Shown here: piece by piece, positions 53,168 to 64,000 of the stretch
Layout of the letters: every line of letters begins with the position of its first letter
Position numbering within the stretch: position 1 is the first letter of the stretch
DNA from: Aphelenchoides besseyi
Lineage: Eukaryota > Nematoda > Chromadorea > Rhabditida > Aphelenchoididae
Reading direction: 5' to 3'
NCBI GenBank assembly: GCA_024699855.1
Contig: JAMPIQ010000001.1
Location: forward strand, 14,570,001 to 14,634,000
Length of the DNA stretch: 64,000 nucleotides
Translations under genes and position numbers: made by a program
Notes under the pieces: model-generated
Seen by the model: only the letters and a program-made list of their open reading frames with translations
The model's database searches: none
What the model was told of the DNA's origin: nothing

Positions 53168-54354
53168 TTATTCCTCTTTTTTGTCATCGTCCTTTTCGGC
53201 CTCCTTCTTGCTGCCGTCCTTCTTTTCGTCCTGCAAATGCGGGAGACTACAATTTCAAATGTCAGAACTTACCTTCTTTTCTTCATCTTTGGCCTAAAAA
53301 CATACTCATAAATGAAATATAAACTGTTCATCGACACACCTCCTTCTCTTCCTTTTTCTCATCACCGACCTTGGCTGCGATCTTCACATCGACTTTGACG
53401 TCCGCCTTATCCTTGGCCTTTAATTCATTTGATGACGTGACGTCCAGATCGTTGCAAATCATAACCTTCGCATAACTTAGATTGTTCAGAACTTATGCGG
53501 ATCACATAACCATTCGCTTTGATCAAGTTGTCTTGCTATGAGAACCGCAATGTTTTGAACGCAAATCAAGTTTAGCGAAAGTCGAGTTGCAACGATCTAG
53601 ATTTGAACCCAATTGGTAGATTGCACTCTTACCTTTTTGTCTTCGGCGACCTTCTTTTCCTCTTTCTTCGATTCCTTTTTGTCCTCATCCTTTTCGTCAG
53701 CTAAAACTCGGACTATCAAATAAAACGATGAAGTCAAAACAAACCATCTTTCTTGTCAGCAGCGGCTTCGGGCATGTCAACTTGTTTTTTGAAATCAACC
53801 GGCAACTTCTTTTGTCCCTGCGGTTGGCCTTTATATGCACTCCATTGTTCACGAGCGTTCTTATCGTCCGTAGCCTTGATCGTGTAGATCGCGAAGTAAT
53901 GCTTTCCACTTTCCGGAACCGATTTTCCACCACAGAAAAAGAGCTAAAAAATGGACTTGTTCAAGCTAAAACTTCAAGTTCGAACTCACCGAAACGACCA
54001 CCTCATCCTTCGATTTCAAAAGACCTGTAGACTGAGTGATTAAACAACGACCGTGATCATCGAGTGTTCACTGTCATCTCGTAAGACGACAACAAACGAA
54101 GCTCCCGGCCGACAACCAATTCAAGCAAAATCTCACCTGTCACTGGGCGAATTCTGAACAGCTCGTTTGATGTACATTTTAACTTCCAGCAAAGCTTGTC
54201 AGCGGACGTATTGTTGAGCTTGAGCAGAACCTTCACCTCTTCTTCTCCAAGTTTCTCGCTAAAAACGAAGTCAATGACGCGAAATCAAACACAGAACTTA
54301 CCTCGAAAACACAATGCGTTCGGATGGATCGAGCTTCAGCGGAAAATCGCCCAT
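53168..54354 (-). CDS. MSP-domain protein with highly charged tail
   Basis: Eight exons (54354-54302, 54258-54137, 54024-53990, 53943-53745, 53700-53633, 53417-53340, 53293-53273, 53230-53168) total 213 codons in frame. Residues 1-120 form an MSP domain: LKLDPSERIVFS, LLKLNNTSADKLCWKLKC, FRIRPVTGLLKSKDEVVVS, and HYFAIYTIKATD. This immunoglobulin-like fold occurs in major sperm protein and VAP proteins. Residues about 150-212 are almost only Lys, Glu, Asp and Ala. No membrane anchor, so it differs from VAPs. Short MSP-domain proteins with charged tails are typical of nematode sperm (for example MFP-type cytoskeletal regulators), which I only infer. The 215-nt intron before exon 6 uses an AAG acceptor. 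Confidence 0.85.
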
Positions 54355-55839
54355 GATGCACAAGAGTTGAAGCACACGAAAGCGATGGGAGCAAGAGTTG
54401 ACGGAGTAGCGAAAAACTCGCGGAAATGGATTCCGTCGTTTGGAATCGGCTTTTATACTTGAATTATCCAAATTTGCATATTGGATTAGGAATCGGTAAT
54501 TCGACTGTTTAAACTTGTCAAAAGAAGGTATTAAACGATTTCTACTCATCGACCACTTAGGCAGCGATTATCGGCAAGAGAAACTTGAGTATCTTGCAAA
54601 GAATCAAACGTAGGTCCGAACAACATTTTTTAAGACGGTCATTAGCATGTTGTTATGTTTAGAGTGTCGATTGAGCGAAAACTTGTCGACGCATTTGAAT
54701 CGGATGTCTTTCGGATGCCGAGGAATTCAATGAAAGAACGGTACCCAAATGTTTTGATTGTCATTGAGGAATGAGTTGATATCGAATTAAAAGATCCAAC
54801 TCGAAGGTTTGTTGTTGTTAAGAGACTTCGATTAAATCGCTTTCAATTTGCCGTTTCCTTCGATTCGAACGCAATTTCGCTCTTCACCTCACCAACCAAC
54901 CACCTTCGCAATTCACACGCAATTTGAGCGAACGGTTTTCCATTGGGCCGAGTTTTCTTTTGCTTATCCGCTCTCCGACGTTCGTTTGCGCCTTCTTTTC
55001 TTGCAACGAACTCATCTGCTACCGCGTTCGCTGCGAAAGTGTGCGGCCATTTTGCGTCTGTCGAAGATGGCGAAACCAAATCGCCATTTTCGTTGTTTGT
55101 TATTTCAATTCGTGTTCCAAAAAAGGCGGAGATTGTCGATTTGCGTAACTCGTGTAGGCTTCCCGTTGCTCGTAGTCATTTAACCGAACGACATAAGAAG
55201 CGTGGAAACTGTTTCCTGTGACCTTAAGTTTGTTTGGTCTCACGCACCGGTCGATAATCTTTGTCGCGGCCAACGAAAACGATGAGCACAAAACTTGTTG
55301 TTATTTGTGCGATTTCAGCACCCGATCGTTCACTCCAACGGGCACATCGAAGCGAACCAAATGCAAAACTGAAACTACAAAAATGCAAATCCTTTCGTTT
55401 TTCGGCTTGGACGAGAGCTCAACGTCCTCCTTGTCAAGTTCATCATCATTCACGTCGTTGAATTCGACTGTTGCACGGGATGATGACCTCACCGATCGTC
55501 TCGTCACAGACCCCGATTCTGATGAGATGATTATAAAACGGTACGTTTGATTGTTGCGGCTACCAGTTGTCAGTTTGACTCCAACCGCCGAGTTCGTGCT
55601 TCTGATCTTTCAATTATTTGCTCTCAACAACAAGAACATCAGTCGTTGGACTGATGAACCAAAAGTGTTCTCCGTGTAGTTTTGCAGAACTGAGTCTTAT
55701 CACTCGGAAATTCCAAAAAAACAGTTGCAATTTTTATTCGTTGAATTTATACGTTTATTATGGGTTCCCTGGGAGTTGATATGCTTTTAAACTGTTTTCA
55801 TCATCAACTTCTTGTTTCAGCGACTATACTCAACGAAAA
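54355..55839. promoter_or_regulatory. Intergenic upstream of P-glycoprotein
   Basis: No gene supported. 54840-55510 is GC-richer with open frames on both strands. TTGTTTCAG at 55812-55820 lies 19 bases before the ATG and could be a trans-splice acceptor. Confidence 0.4.
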
Positions 55840-58800
55840 ATGGGCAGAAAAAAGAGTGGAAAGAAGAGCGAAATGCTCGAGGATATCAAACCGGCATCGA
55901 TGAAGGACATGGTCAGTTAGTGTATTGGGGACTACCGACGTGACTGTTGGTTTCAGATGCGTTACGCGACGAAATTCGATTGGTTTCTTTTGATTGCCGG
56001 ATTCATTTTGTCTGCGATTTCGGGCTCCTTGTCGCCATTTGGTTCGCTTATCTTCAGAGGCATCACGAACACGCTGATGAAAGGACAAGCCGATTATACG
56101 GAAGATCGTTTAGACATCGATTGGTTCACTTCGGAAATGATCTTCTACATCCAGATGTACTTCTATTTGGGCATTGTCGTCTTCATTGTGAGTTATTTTG
56201 CGGTAAGTTTGTCCAGACATTGAGATCCGAATAAGATGCTCTACAGACCGCGTGCTTCTTCACGTTATCCGAACGACAAATTCATCGAATTCGTAAGAGT
56301 TTCTTGCGAACAATTCTCAATCAGGATCAACCGTGGTTCGACAAAAACGAAGTCGGCAAACTAACGCAAAAAATGTCATCGTATGTTCAATAATTGCGAT
56401 TCGAAATATGCCAATTTTTAGTGGAATGGATCGAATTCAAGAAGGAACTTCAGACAAAATTGCGATTATCATTCAGGCGATTGCTTGTCAAATTGCCGGC
56501 ATCGTTGTTGGCTTTTCGTTGTCGTGGCAAATGAGTTTGATTATGGTGTTTATTATTCCGTTTGTTATTTTGACGATCTGGGGTTCTGCACGAGTATGTT
56601 TTCTACTTCAATTCTTCGATCGTTTCGTCATTTCAGTCTGTCAAACGGGTACTCAAGAAGCAAATGACCTCGTATGGCAACGCCGGAGCAGTGGCTGAAG
56701 AAGTCTTGAACGGAATTCGTACCACTATTGCCTTCAATGCGCAACAATTCGAAGCGAATCGTTACGCAAAATATTTGAATCTGGGATGTAAAAGTGGAAT
56801 CCGCAAAGCGCTCTTCACCGCCTTCTTTTCTGGTCTCTATTTGTTCATACTGTTCTTTTCGATGGGTGTTGCATTTTGGTGATTTCCCACCGATTTCAAT
56901 TAAAATTCGTATTTAGGTTCGGCTGCAACTTGGTGATGGACGGAACGATGTCACCAGGAACGGTTTTCGCTGTATTCTGGTCGGTTCTGATTGGTAAGAA
57001 TGAAGTTGAAGCACTCAATTGACTAGCGAGTTGCAGGAGCTCTTCGATTGGGTCAGGCGGTGCCGCAGATGTCGATCAGTTTGTATTCGTTTTGTGATTG
57101 TGATCAATGATTGCTTTTCAGTTATGGGCGCTCGTTTAGCAGCTGGAGACATCTTCAAAATCATTGATCGAGTTAGTTTCTTCCTTTGAATTCTTGATTG
57201 GTTGGTGATTTAAGAAGCCTGAGCTTGACGCTTCAAGCGAAACGGGAATCAAACCATCAACAGTCAACGGACAGATCGAGTTCTCGAACTTGCATTTTGC
57301 ATATCCAAGTCGAGCAGAAATTAAGATTTTGAACGGTGTTTCATTGACCGTAGAAGCAGGACAGAACGTTGCGTTAGTGAGTAATTGATTCAAACTACAA
57401 ATATACTACTGCTTGCTATTTAGGTCGGTCACAGCGGATGGTACTGAGGATAACTTCGTTTGATTAATAAACTGTTTTTTTTTATAGTGGTAAATCAACG
57501 TTAATTGGTTTGCTTCAACGTTTTTACGAACAAGAACAAGGATCGGTAAGCAGTCCAACATTGAATTTTTGATTGTGAAGCTGCAGATCACATTGGACGG
57601 CAACCCATTAGAAGATTTGAACATTCAATGGCTCAGGTCACATATTGGAGTTGTCAGTCAAGAACCTGTAAGTAAATGTTAATAGGTAATTTGAAGCCAT
57701 ACGTTACAGGTTGTTTTTGCGGCGTCCATTGAAGAGAACTTGCAAATGGGTCGAATTGATGTAACACCAGAAGAAATGGTTGAAGCCTGTAAATTGGCTA
57801 ACGCACACGAATTCATTCAAACATTACCTAATGGCTACGAAACAAGAATTGGCGAAGGAGGTGTTCGATTATCAGGCGGCCAAAAGCAACGATTGGCAAT
57901 TGCTCGAGCTTTGGGTACGGTTTGAACTTTGTTTATGTAACCAACTAATGTCGGAGACTGTTTTTATTTGTTCTCATTTATATTTACGCTCTTGAACGTT
58001 TTCAGTTCGAAATCCACGAATTCTTCTGCTAGACGAAGCCACTAGTGCATTGGACACGGAAAGCGAAAGAGCCGTGCAAGAAGCGTTGGATAACGCTTCA
58101 GCTAATAGAACGACCATAACTATTGCCCACAGACTTTCGACGATTCGTAATGCTGACCGAATCTTCGTATTCGATCACGGACTGATCGTTGAAAGCGGCA
58201 CTCATGAGGAACTGATGGAACAACAAACCGGCGTCTACAGACAGTTGGTTTTGGCACAGGAAATCGATCGAACTGGACAAGACGATGTAATTATCGGCGA
58301 TGATGACGAAGAAGATCTTATCAATTCTCCGAAATCACCGAACGGAATGAAGCGACATTGGGGATCGAATGGCAACAAGATTACTGATAGCTTGGTGGAA
58401 TCGGATACGATCAGCGACACAAAAGCAGAACGCATCTCACGAGCAAGTCGTCGAATTCGAGAATCAATGGCATCGACACATTCATTCTCTGTGACTCCCG
58501 TTTCTCCGGATGTTGGAGAGTGAGTTCGACTTGAAAAGCGTTGAGTTCACTGACTTGCGGTTTAGCAAATTGGAGGAAATGGAAGAAGAGAACGCAGAAC
58601 AAGCATCGCTTTTGGATATTTGGAGATTTTCTCGTTCCGAACATTGTCTCATCTTGACTGGTCTGCTCTTCACGCTTGCTCGTGGCTTCTCCGTACGTTT
58701 ATGTTTGAATGTTTTGTGTAATTGCACATTGTAGACTCCAATCTTCTCTGTTGTTTATGGTCGATTGTTCAAGGCACTAAGTGAAGCATTTTCTTCGAAT

Positions 58801-60738
58801 CTTTCAAAAGAAGAGTTTCAACGATCGAATTTGGAGAATGCAATCACGTTTGCATCACTCGGCCTGTTTGCCGGTATTACCACTTTCTTCTCGGGTTTTC
58901 TATTTGGTACAAGTGGAGAGAAGATGACGCAACGATTGCGAACTGAAGCCTTTGGCAACTTGTTGCGACAAGATGGAGCCTTCTACGATGATCTTCGTCA
59001 CTCTACTGGAAAATTAACTGCACGATTGGCTCAAGATGCTCCCAATGTACAGGCTGTAAGTCTGTGTTCTTAGTTCTTTTGTTTTAACCTTTAATAAGGC
59101 CGTGGATCAACGATTAGCTGAAGTGCTTCAAGGACTTGTTGCATTGGTTAGTTTCACTAGTCAGAAAACTTGATTGGTCGATTTAGTGTGCTGGAATTTC
59201 GATTGCTTTTTACTTCGATTGGTCGATGGCGCCGTGCGGTGTGGCTACCGCCGTGCTTATCGTGATTGTTCAATTGTTATTAACTGGTTATTTAAAACGA
59301 CGAGCAGTTGTAGACATTCAAATTGCTGAAGAGTCTTCTCGGATTGCCAGTGAATCTATCAGTTACGTCAAAACCGTCCAGTCACTCACCTTGCAATCAC
59401 ATCTCTACGATCGTTTCTGTTCGGCTTCGATTTTAAGTCATCGACGAGCAATCACTCGTGGATTATTAGCCGTAAGTTCTATAGCTTGACTTGTATAGTA
59501 TTCTAATGTTTGTAGTCACTAAATTACGCCATCATGTCGACCTTTGTGAACTTTAATTTTGGCTGCGCGTACTTGTTTGGATTACTTTTGGTTCGAAATG
59601 GCTGGGCCACTCCGTTTGCTGTGTTCCAAGTAATTGAGGCTTTGAACATGGCATCGATCTCCATTATGACTGCTGCTACGTATTTCCCCGAATATCTTCG
59701 AGCTCGTGTTTCGGCCGGTTTGATGTTCAAAATGATGAACGAAGAACCGTCTATTGATTCAATGGCAAAAGGTGGAAAGCAACCGGTATGTTGAAATTTT
59801 TAAAAGATCGTTTGAACTTTCATTTTAAGAAAATAGTTGGAAATGTCACGTTGAACAACGTTTATTTTGCCTACCCGACAACCCTAAAGCGTATGATCAT
59901 GAACGATTTTAGTGTCGAGGCAAAAAGTGGGGAAACCTTGGCGCTGGTAAGTAACATGCATATTAAAGAATTAGAAGCAAATTGAATTTCAGGTTGGACC
60001 GTCGGGTTGCGGAAAAAGCACCACGATCCAATTGGTTGAACGCTTCTACGATGTTTTGGCTGGAAGCGTTGTGAGTAATTTGTGTTTAAACGAACAGATT
60101 ACAAAGTTAATTTAGAACATTGACGGCGTGGATATTCGTGAAATCAACTTGCATCATCTGCGAAATCACATTGCATTGGTACAACAGGAGCCAACATTGT
60201 TCGATCTGTCGATTGCTGAAAACATCGCCTATGGACTCGAAAATGTGACCGATGCGCAGATTGTTGAAGCAGCTAAACTTGCGAACATACACGATTTTGT
60301 GGATTCTCTGCCTAAGAAGTACAATACTTCTTGTGGAAGTCGCGGTACACAGCTTTCCGGAGGCCAAAAACAACGAAGTTCGTTGACTAATTCAGTCATA
60401 TGATTCATTTATTTTGTAGTTGCAATAGCAAGAGCACTTATAAGAGATCCACGCGTACTTTTGCTCGACGAAGCGACTTCAGCACTTGACACAGAGAGCG
60501 AAAAGGTTGGAAGTTGAAAGACTGCTTATTTTGAATCACCGGATTTCAGATTGTCCAAGAAGCGTTGGACAAGGCTCGCTTAGGTCGTACGTGTATTACG
60601 ATTGCCCACAGGTTGTCGACAATTCAACATGCCAACAAGATCGCTGTTGTACGTGCGGGTAGAGTAATTGAACAAGGAACACATCAACAATTGTTGACTG
60701 GTCGAGGTCTTTACTACAAACTTGTGCAGAAACAGTAA
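55840..60738 (+). CDS. P-glycoprotein, full ABC transporter (ABCB type)
   Basis: A full-length transporter of about 1,200 residues over more than 20 exons, all with short introns. It begins [13 protein letters not shown], followed by first membrane domain (helices such as [19 protein letters not shown]), then nucleotide-binding domain 1: VGHSGCGKST (Walker A), [15 protein letters not shown] (signature), [13 protein letters not shown] (Walker B) and IAHRLST (H loop). A charged linker ([13 protein letters not shown]) joins the second half: six more helices, [31 protein letters not shown] and IAHRLST, ending VQKQ. Both ATP sites look intact. It pumps hydrophobic compounds out of cells, usually at the apical gut membrane; in nematodes such proteins affect drug tolerance. 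An intron (57441-57487) splits the first Walker A inside its Cys codon. No symbol is assigned because the paralogue cannot be decided. Confidence 0.96.
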
Positions 60739-61989
60739 CTTTGGGTTACAATATACGAGTCAATCGACTTCGATTCATGTAGCATAATCATTTAATTTGC
60801 AATATCTTTTGTGCTCTTTCTCGAATTTTTGAGATTATTACCTTTTCTTATCATATCAAAGGGTTCAACTTGTTTTCCTGTACCTTCAGTTACAACTACT
60901 GTTTAATAGCTCCTGTATAATTTGCCAGTTGTTAATAATATTTCACCAATAAAGTCTCGGATTAACAGTTTATCATGAACTGAAGTCGAATTTCGCAATA
61001 CCCGTAACGAACAGTCAATTGACATCAGATGTAATGTTCGCTGACTTTTACCGTAGTTACACAAATTGAAAAGATTTTGTGGAAACAACGATTCCGAAGT
61101 TTCCCCCTCCGTGAGTTGCGCTCAACAACAGTTGAATATGGGAAAGCGACGAGCATAAAAAAGACGCACTTCGGACGACGAAAAGGCGCACGAGAGAAAA
61201 TAGCGCAGACGCGCGATAGACGCTAGAAAACGAGCGTCTTGTCATGGAGCGAACGCAATGCAGAAACGTCGACGTCAATCAATCCGCTTTCGCTGTGCAC
61301 CATTGGGTCTGTTTTTCGCAGTCGACCAGCCGCTTGCGTGTCCGTCCGAGTCGGTTTTGTGCTCGGCGCTCGTTTTCGAATCGTGTTTTCGTCGTTTGTC
61401 CTGTCGGCCGCAGTTTTTTTGGGGCTTTTCGAGACGGCGAATTTTGCCGCATGGAAACTTTTTTGTGTAAAATCGACGGTTGTCGCGGTTTTTTCGAATC
61501 TCATCGAAAGCGTTCAAATTAACGCGGGAAAATGTTCTTTGGAAATGGCGCTTGAAATTCGCGTTTGATGTTCGAGTTAATCAAAATGTTTTCGGATGAT
61601 TTTTCTTCGTTTTTTTTGTTGGAATACGGTCGAGATCCAACAGTCAAGTGGACTAGACTGTGATGTCGATATCTCGATTTACAGCACCGATTTGATATCA
61701 GTAGTGATCTTTAGATCAAAAAGTGAACGGATGTTGAAGGCGGGATCCGCGATCGTCTATCAGATATACGGTAACCCCAAGGAGTTCGGTTGTACCTGAA
61801 GCCGGGAGCTGTTAAACTTGTTTTCCATTCCAACTTTCGATTGTTGCGTGAATCGTGTTTACTGTTCCTTCTAATTAACTTCATGAGCTTTTAGTCTCAG
61901 CCTGTTTCTGGCTGATCAAACTGCCGCGTAAGAAGCCACAGAAAATCAGTGAGGGTGGCGAGCGATTAACAGCGCCGGCGCCCTCCGAG
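60739..61989. promoter_or_regulatory. Upstream region of the SWI/SNF gene
   Basis: 60739-61080 is AT-rich with the P-glycoprotein 3' end. 61090-61560 is GC-rich with open frames on both strands and no domain. 61600-61990 may hold 5' exons: the frame of the SWI/SNF gene stays open leftward to an acceptor-like CTTTTAG at about 61893. Confidence 0.4.
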
Positions 61990-64000
61990 ATGAATTCCTC
62001 TGGTGATGTCGTTTCAGGAGGCTCATCGATTGCTAATCATGAGCTTTTTATCACACGCATTGAAAACACAATGGCCGGAATCGAAGAGAACCGGATGACC
62101 ACAGATCCACGCTATCAACTTCTAGAGAATTTGAAACAAAAACTGCAAGGTTTTTTGATCGTCTAGTTGTTTTCAATTGAACTTTTCTTTAGGTGAACCG
62201 ATTACTTTGCGAAAAGAACCGGAGAATGGAACCGAACGAGTGATTCCTGAAAAGAACAGAACGTTGAGTGAGAATCAGATGAACAAATTCGTCGCTCAAA
62301 TTTCTGTTTACAAGAAACTCGCATCCAATGAGCCGGTTCCACCGAACGTCATGGCACTTGCCACTCATTCGAATCTACCACCCGCTTTCGAGTACACGAA
62401 AGAATTGGAAGATGGCGAGAAGTTGCCGTACGATTTGATGAAGGTCCTGGCTATTCATTTGCAACGCACCAGCAATCGTCAATCCACTCTGCCAACACCG
62501 ATTGGCATCGATCCGCAGGCGATTGCGAAGGAACGAGAAAATCGGTTAGTTTCTTCAATCAAGTTTCGTTGATCGTAGTTTTTAGAATTCACAATCGAAT
62601 TCTCCATCGTATGAATGTGCTCGAAAATCTTCCGGCGAACATCAGTCAACATCTTCGAATGAAAGCGGAAATCGAACTTCGTGCCCTTCGACTTTTGAAT
62701 ATGCAGAGTTTTATTCGCAACGAAGTTCTGGGTTATTTGAAACGCGATACAACTCTCGAAACATCTCTCAATCCTTACGCGTACAGAAGAACTAAACGGC
62801 ATAATCTGCGTGAAGCGAGAGTAATGGAACGTTTGGAGAAACAACAACAGCAAGAACAAAAGAAACGTTTGAGACAAAAACACGTCGAATTGCTTCAAGC
62901 CATTTCGCAAGCAAGCAGGGACTTTAAGGTAAAAGTAGAATTACATCGAATTTTATATTCTCGACTTTAGGAGTTCCATCGTAATTGTCAAGCTAAAACT
63001 GCACGTATTCGCAAAGCAACCATAGCTTATCATCAGAATTCGGAACGTGAACGAAAGAAAGAAGAACAACGCAAAGAAAGAGAGCGTATGACCAAACTTA
63101 TCGAAGAGGACGAAGCCGGTTATCGTCAGTTGCTGGATGAGAAAAAAGATCAACGTTTGGTGTTCTTGTTGCAACAAACAGACGAGTTTGTTGAGTCTCT
63201 TACCGGGTTGGTTCGACAGCATCAAGTGAGTTCGACAGTTCTTCTCGTTTCCACTCATGATTTTATAGCAAGTCGAAAAGAAACGTAAACGTGACGAGCG
63301 AAAAGAAGCACGAAAAGCTTTGGAGCAGGAAAATGCTGCCACCGATACGGTTCGTGTTATGGTGCGCAATTTGGCAACTTGTGAGATTCTCACTGGTGAT
63401 CAGGCACCAAGAGCCGAAGAATTAGAACAATGGTTGGAGATGCATCCCGGCTACGAGGTTTTGTCGCGTGATGCCGGTTCGGACATCGATGAGGAAGACG
63501 ACGATGGCGGAAAACAAGTGATAAAAGACGACAAAGACGATGAGTTTGAAGGTATTTGTTAGACGATTTTGAATGATTTCATTTTCGATTTAGATTTGGA
63601 TGAAGAGCAACGTAACAAGCGAATCATCGAAAAGGCGCGTAACGAGGAAGACGAGTATTCAAATAATAAACGACAAATGGAATCTTATTATGCGACTGCC
63701 CATCGAATTCACGAGAAGATCGTCAATCAACACTCGTCATTGGGCGGTGGAAACGACAGTCTGAAACTTAAACCCTACCAACTCAAAGGTCTGGAATGGA
63801 TGGTCTCTTTGTACAACAATAATCTCAATGGAATTTTGGCTGATGAAATGGGTTTGGGAAAAACGATTCAGACCGTTGCGTTAGTCACTTATCTTATGGA
63901 AGTCAAAAAAGTCAATGGACCTTATCTGATTATTGTGCCTTTATCGTTAGTTGTTTTTTTCATATTCAATTTTATACTCCATTTTACAGAACAATTTCAA
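61990..64000 (+). CDS. SWI/SNF catalytic ATPase (Brahma/BRG1 type), 5' part
   Basis: Exons 61990-62149, 62193-62544, 62586-62928, 62971-63225, 63269-63551, 63594-63945 and 63990 onward keep one frame and run off the window. Domain order is that of BRM/BRG1: a QLQ-like motif ([19 protein letters not shown]), an HSA-like segment rich in Arg/Glu/Gln ([18 protein letters not shown], then [13 protein letters not shown]), a BRK-like motif ([19 protein letters not shown]), an acidic patch, and the SNF2 ATPase start [18 protein letters not shown] with Walker [12 protein letters not shown]. It is the engine of the BAF/PBAF chromatin-remodelling complex. The open frame continues upstream of the ATG (LPRKKPQKISEGGE), so the true start may be in an earlier exon. 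The rest of the ATPase and any bromodomain lie beyond the edge. Confidence 0.95.

Noticed and set aside
1..64000. CRISPR arrays, rRNA operons, prokaryotic operons or integrons
   Set aside because: Searched for evenly spaced repeats and bacterial signals; none. Spliceosomal introns show a eukaryotic chromosome.

Overview
The window reads as nematode nuclear DNA. Introns are mostly 30-50 nt with GTAAG/GTGAG donors and TTTTCAG or TTTTAG acceptors, genes are compact and on both strands, and the families are nematode-typical: a TTBK-like kinase, an MSP-domain protein, a divergent transthyretin-like secreted protein, a receptor-free tyrosine phosphatase, a zf-His_Me/FLYWCH gene and many Tc1/mariner copies. 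The species cannot be named from sequence alone. All exon models were built by eye from splice signals and reading-frame continuity.

Left third (1-28.4 kb): accessory DNA. It holds the 3' end of a TTBK-like kinase, small secreted or membrane proteins, an intron-containing tRNA-Tyr beside a shortened 5S rRNA-like sequence, and a dense set of mobile DNA: a mariner MITE (1.1-1.6 kb), a large tRNA-like palindrome (3.5-4.2 kb), a 4,993-bp element with 162-bp terminal inverted repeats (8.7-13.7 kb), a Tc1-like element (15.75-17.16 kb), two Mutator-like elements carrying a FLYWCH finger (18.5-19.2 and 20.8-21.5 kb, the second nested in a mariner element at 19.7-22.1 kb), and a dead Tc1-like copy (22.8-23.9 kb). 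One host gene at 17.5-22.5 kb carries insertions in an exon and in an intron.

The most interesting object is the 4,993-bp element. It encodes one very large protein (about 971 residues if a short first exon is real) with a Toprim-like glutamate and DxDxxG motif resembling DNA topoisomerases or Spo11, and I see no DDE transposase in it.

Right two thirds (29-64 kb): a conserved single-copy gene neighbourhood. In order: an FLI/ERG-type ETS factor with a 2.9-kb intron; an unknown coiled-coil membrane protein; FRA10AC1 and C1D homologues facing away from a 157-bp shared promoter; mitochondrial FARS2; procollagen-lysine dioxygenase (PLOD); an unknown serine-rich protein; a TPR protein; a protein tyrosine phosphatase; a BED-finger-like protein; the U5 snRNP thioredoxin-like DIM1; an MSP-domain protein with a charged tail; a complete P-glycoprotein; and the 5' part of a SWI/SNF (Brahma/BRG1-type) ATPase cut by the window edge. 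Several of these have roles in RNA processing or transcription (FRA10AC1, C1D, DIM1, ETS, SWI/SNF), but neighbours do not form one pathway. GC-richer blocks lie upstream of ETS, PLOD, the BED-like gene, P-glycoprotein and SWI/SNF and probably are promoters and 5' untranslated regions.
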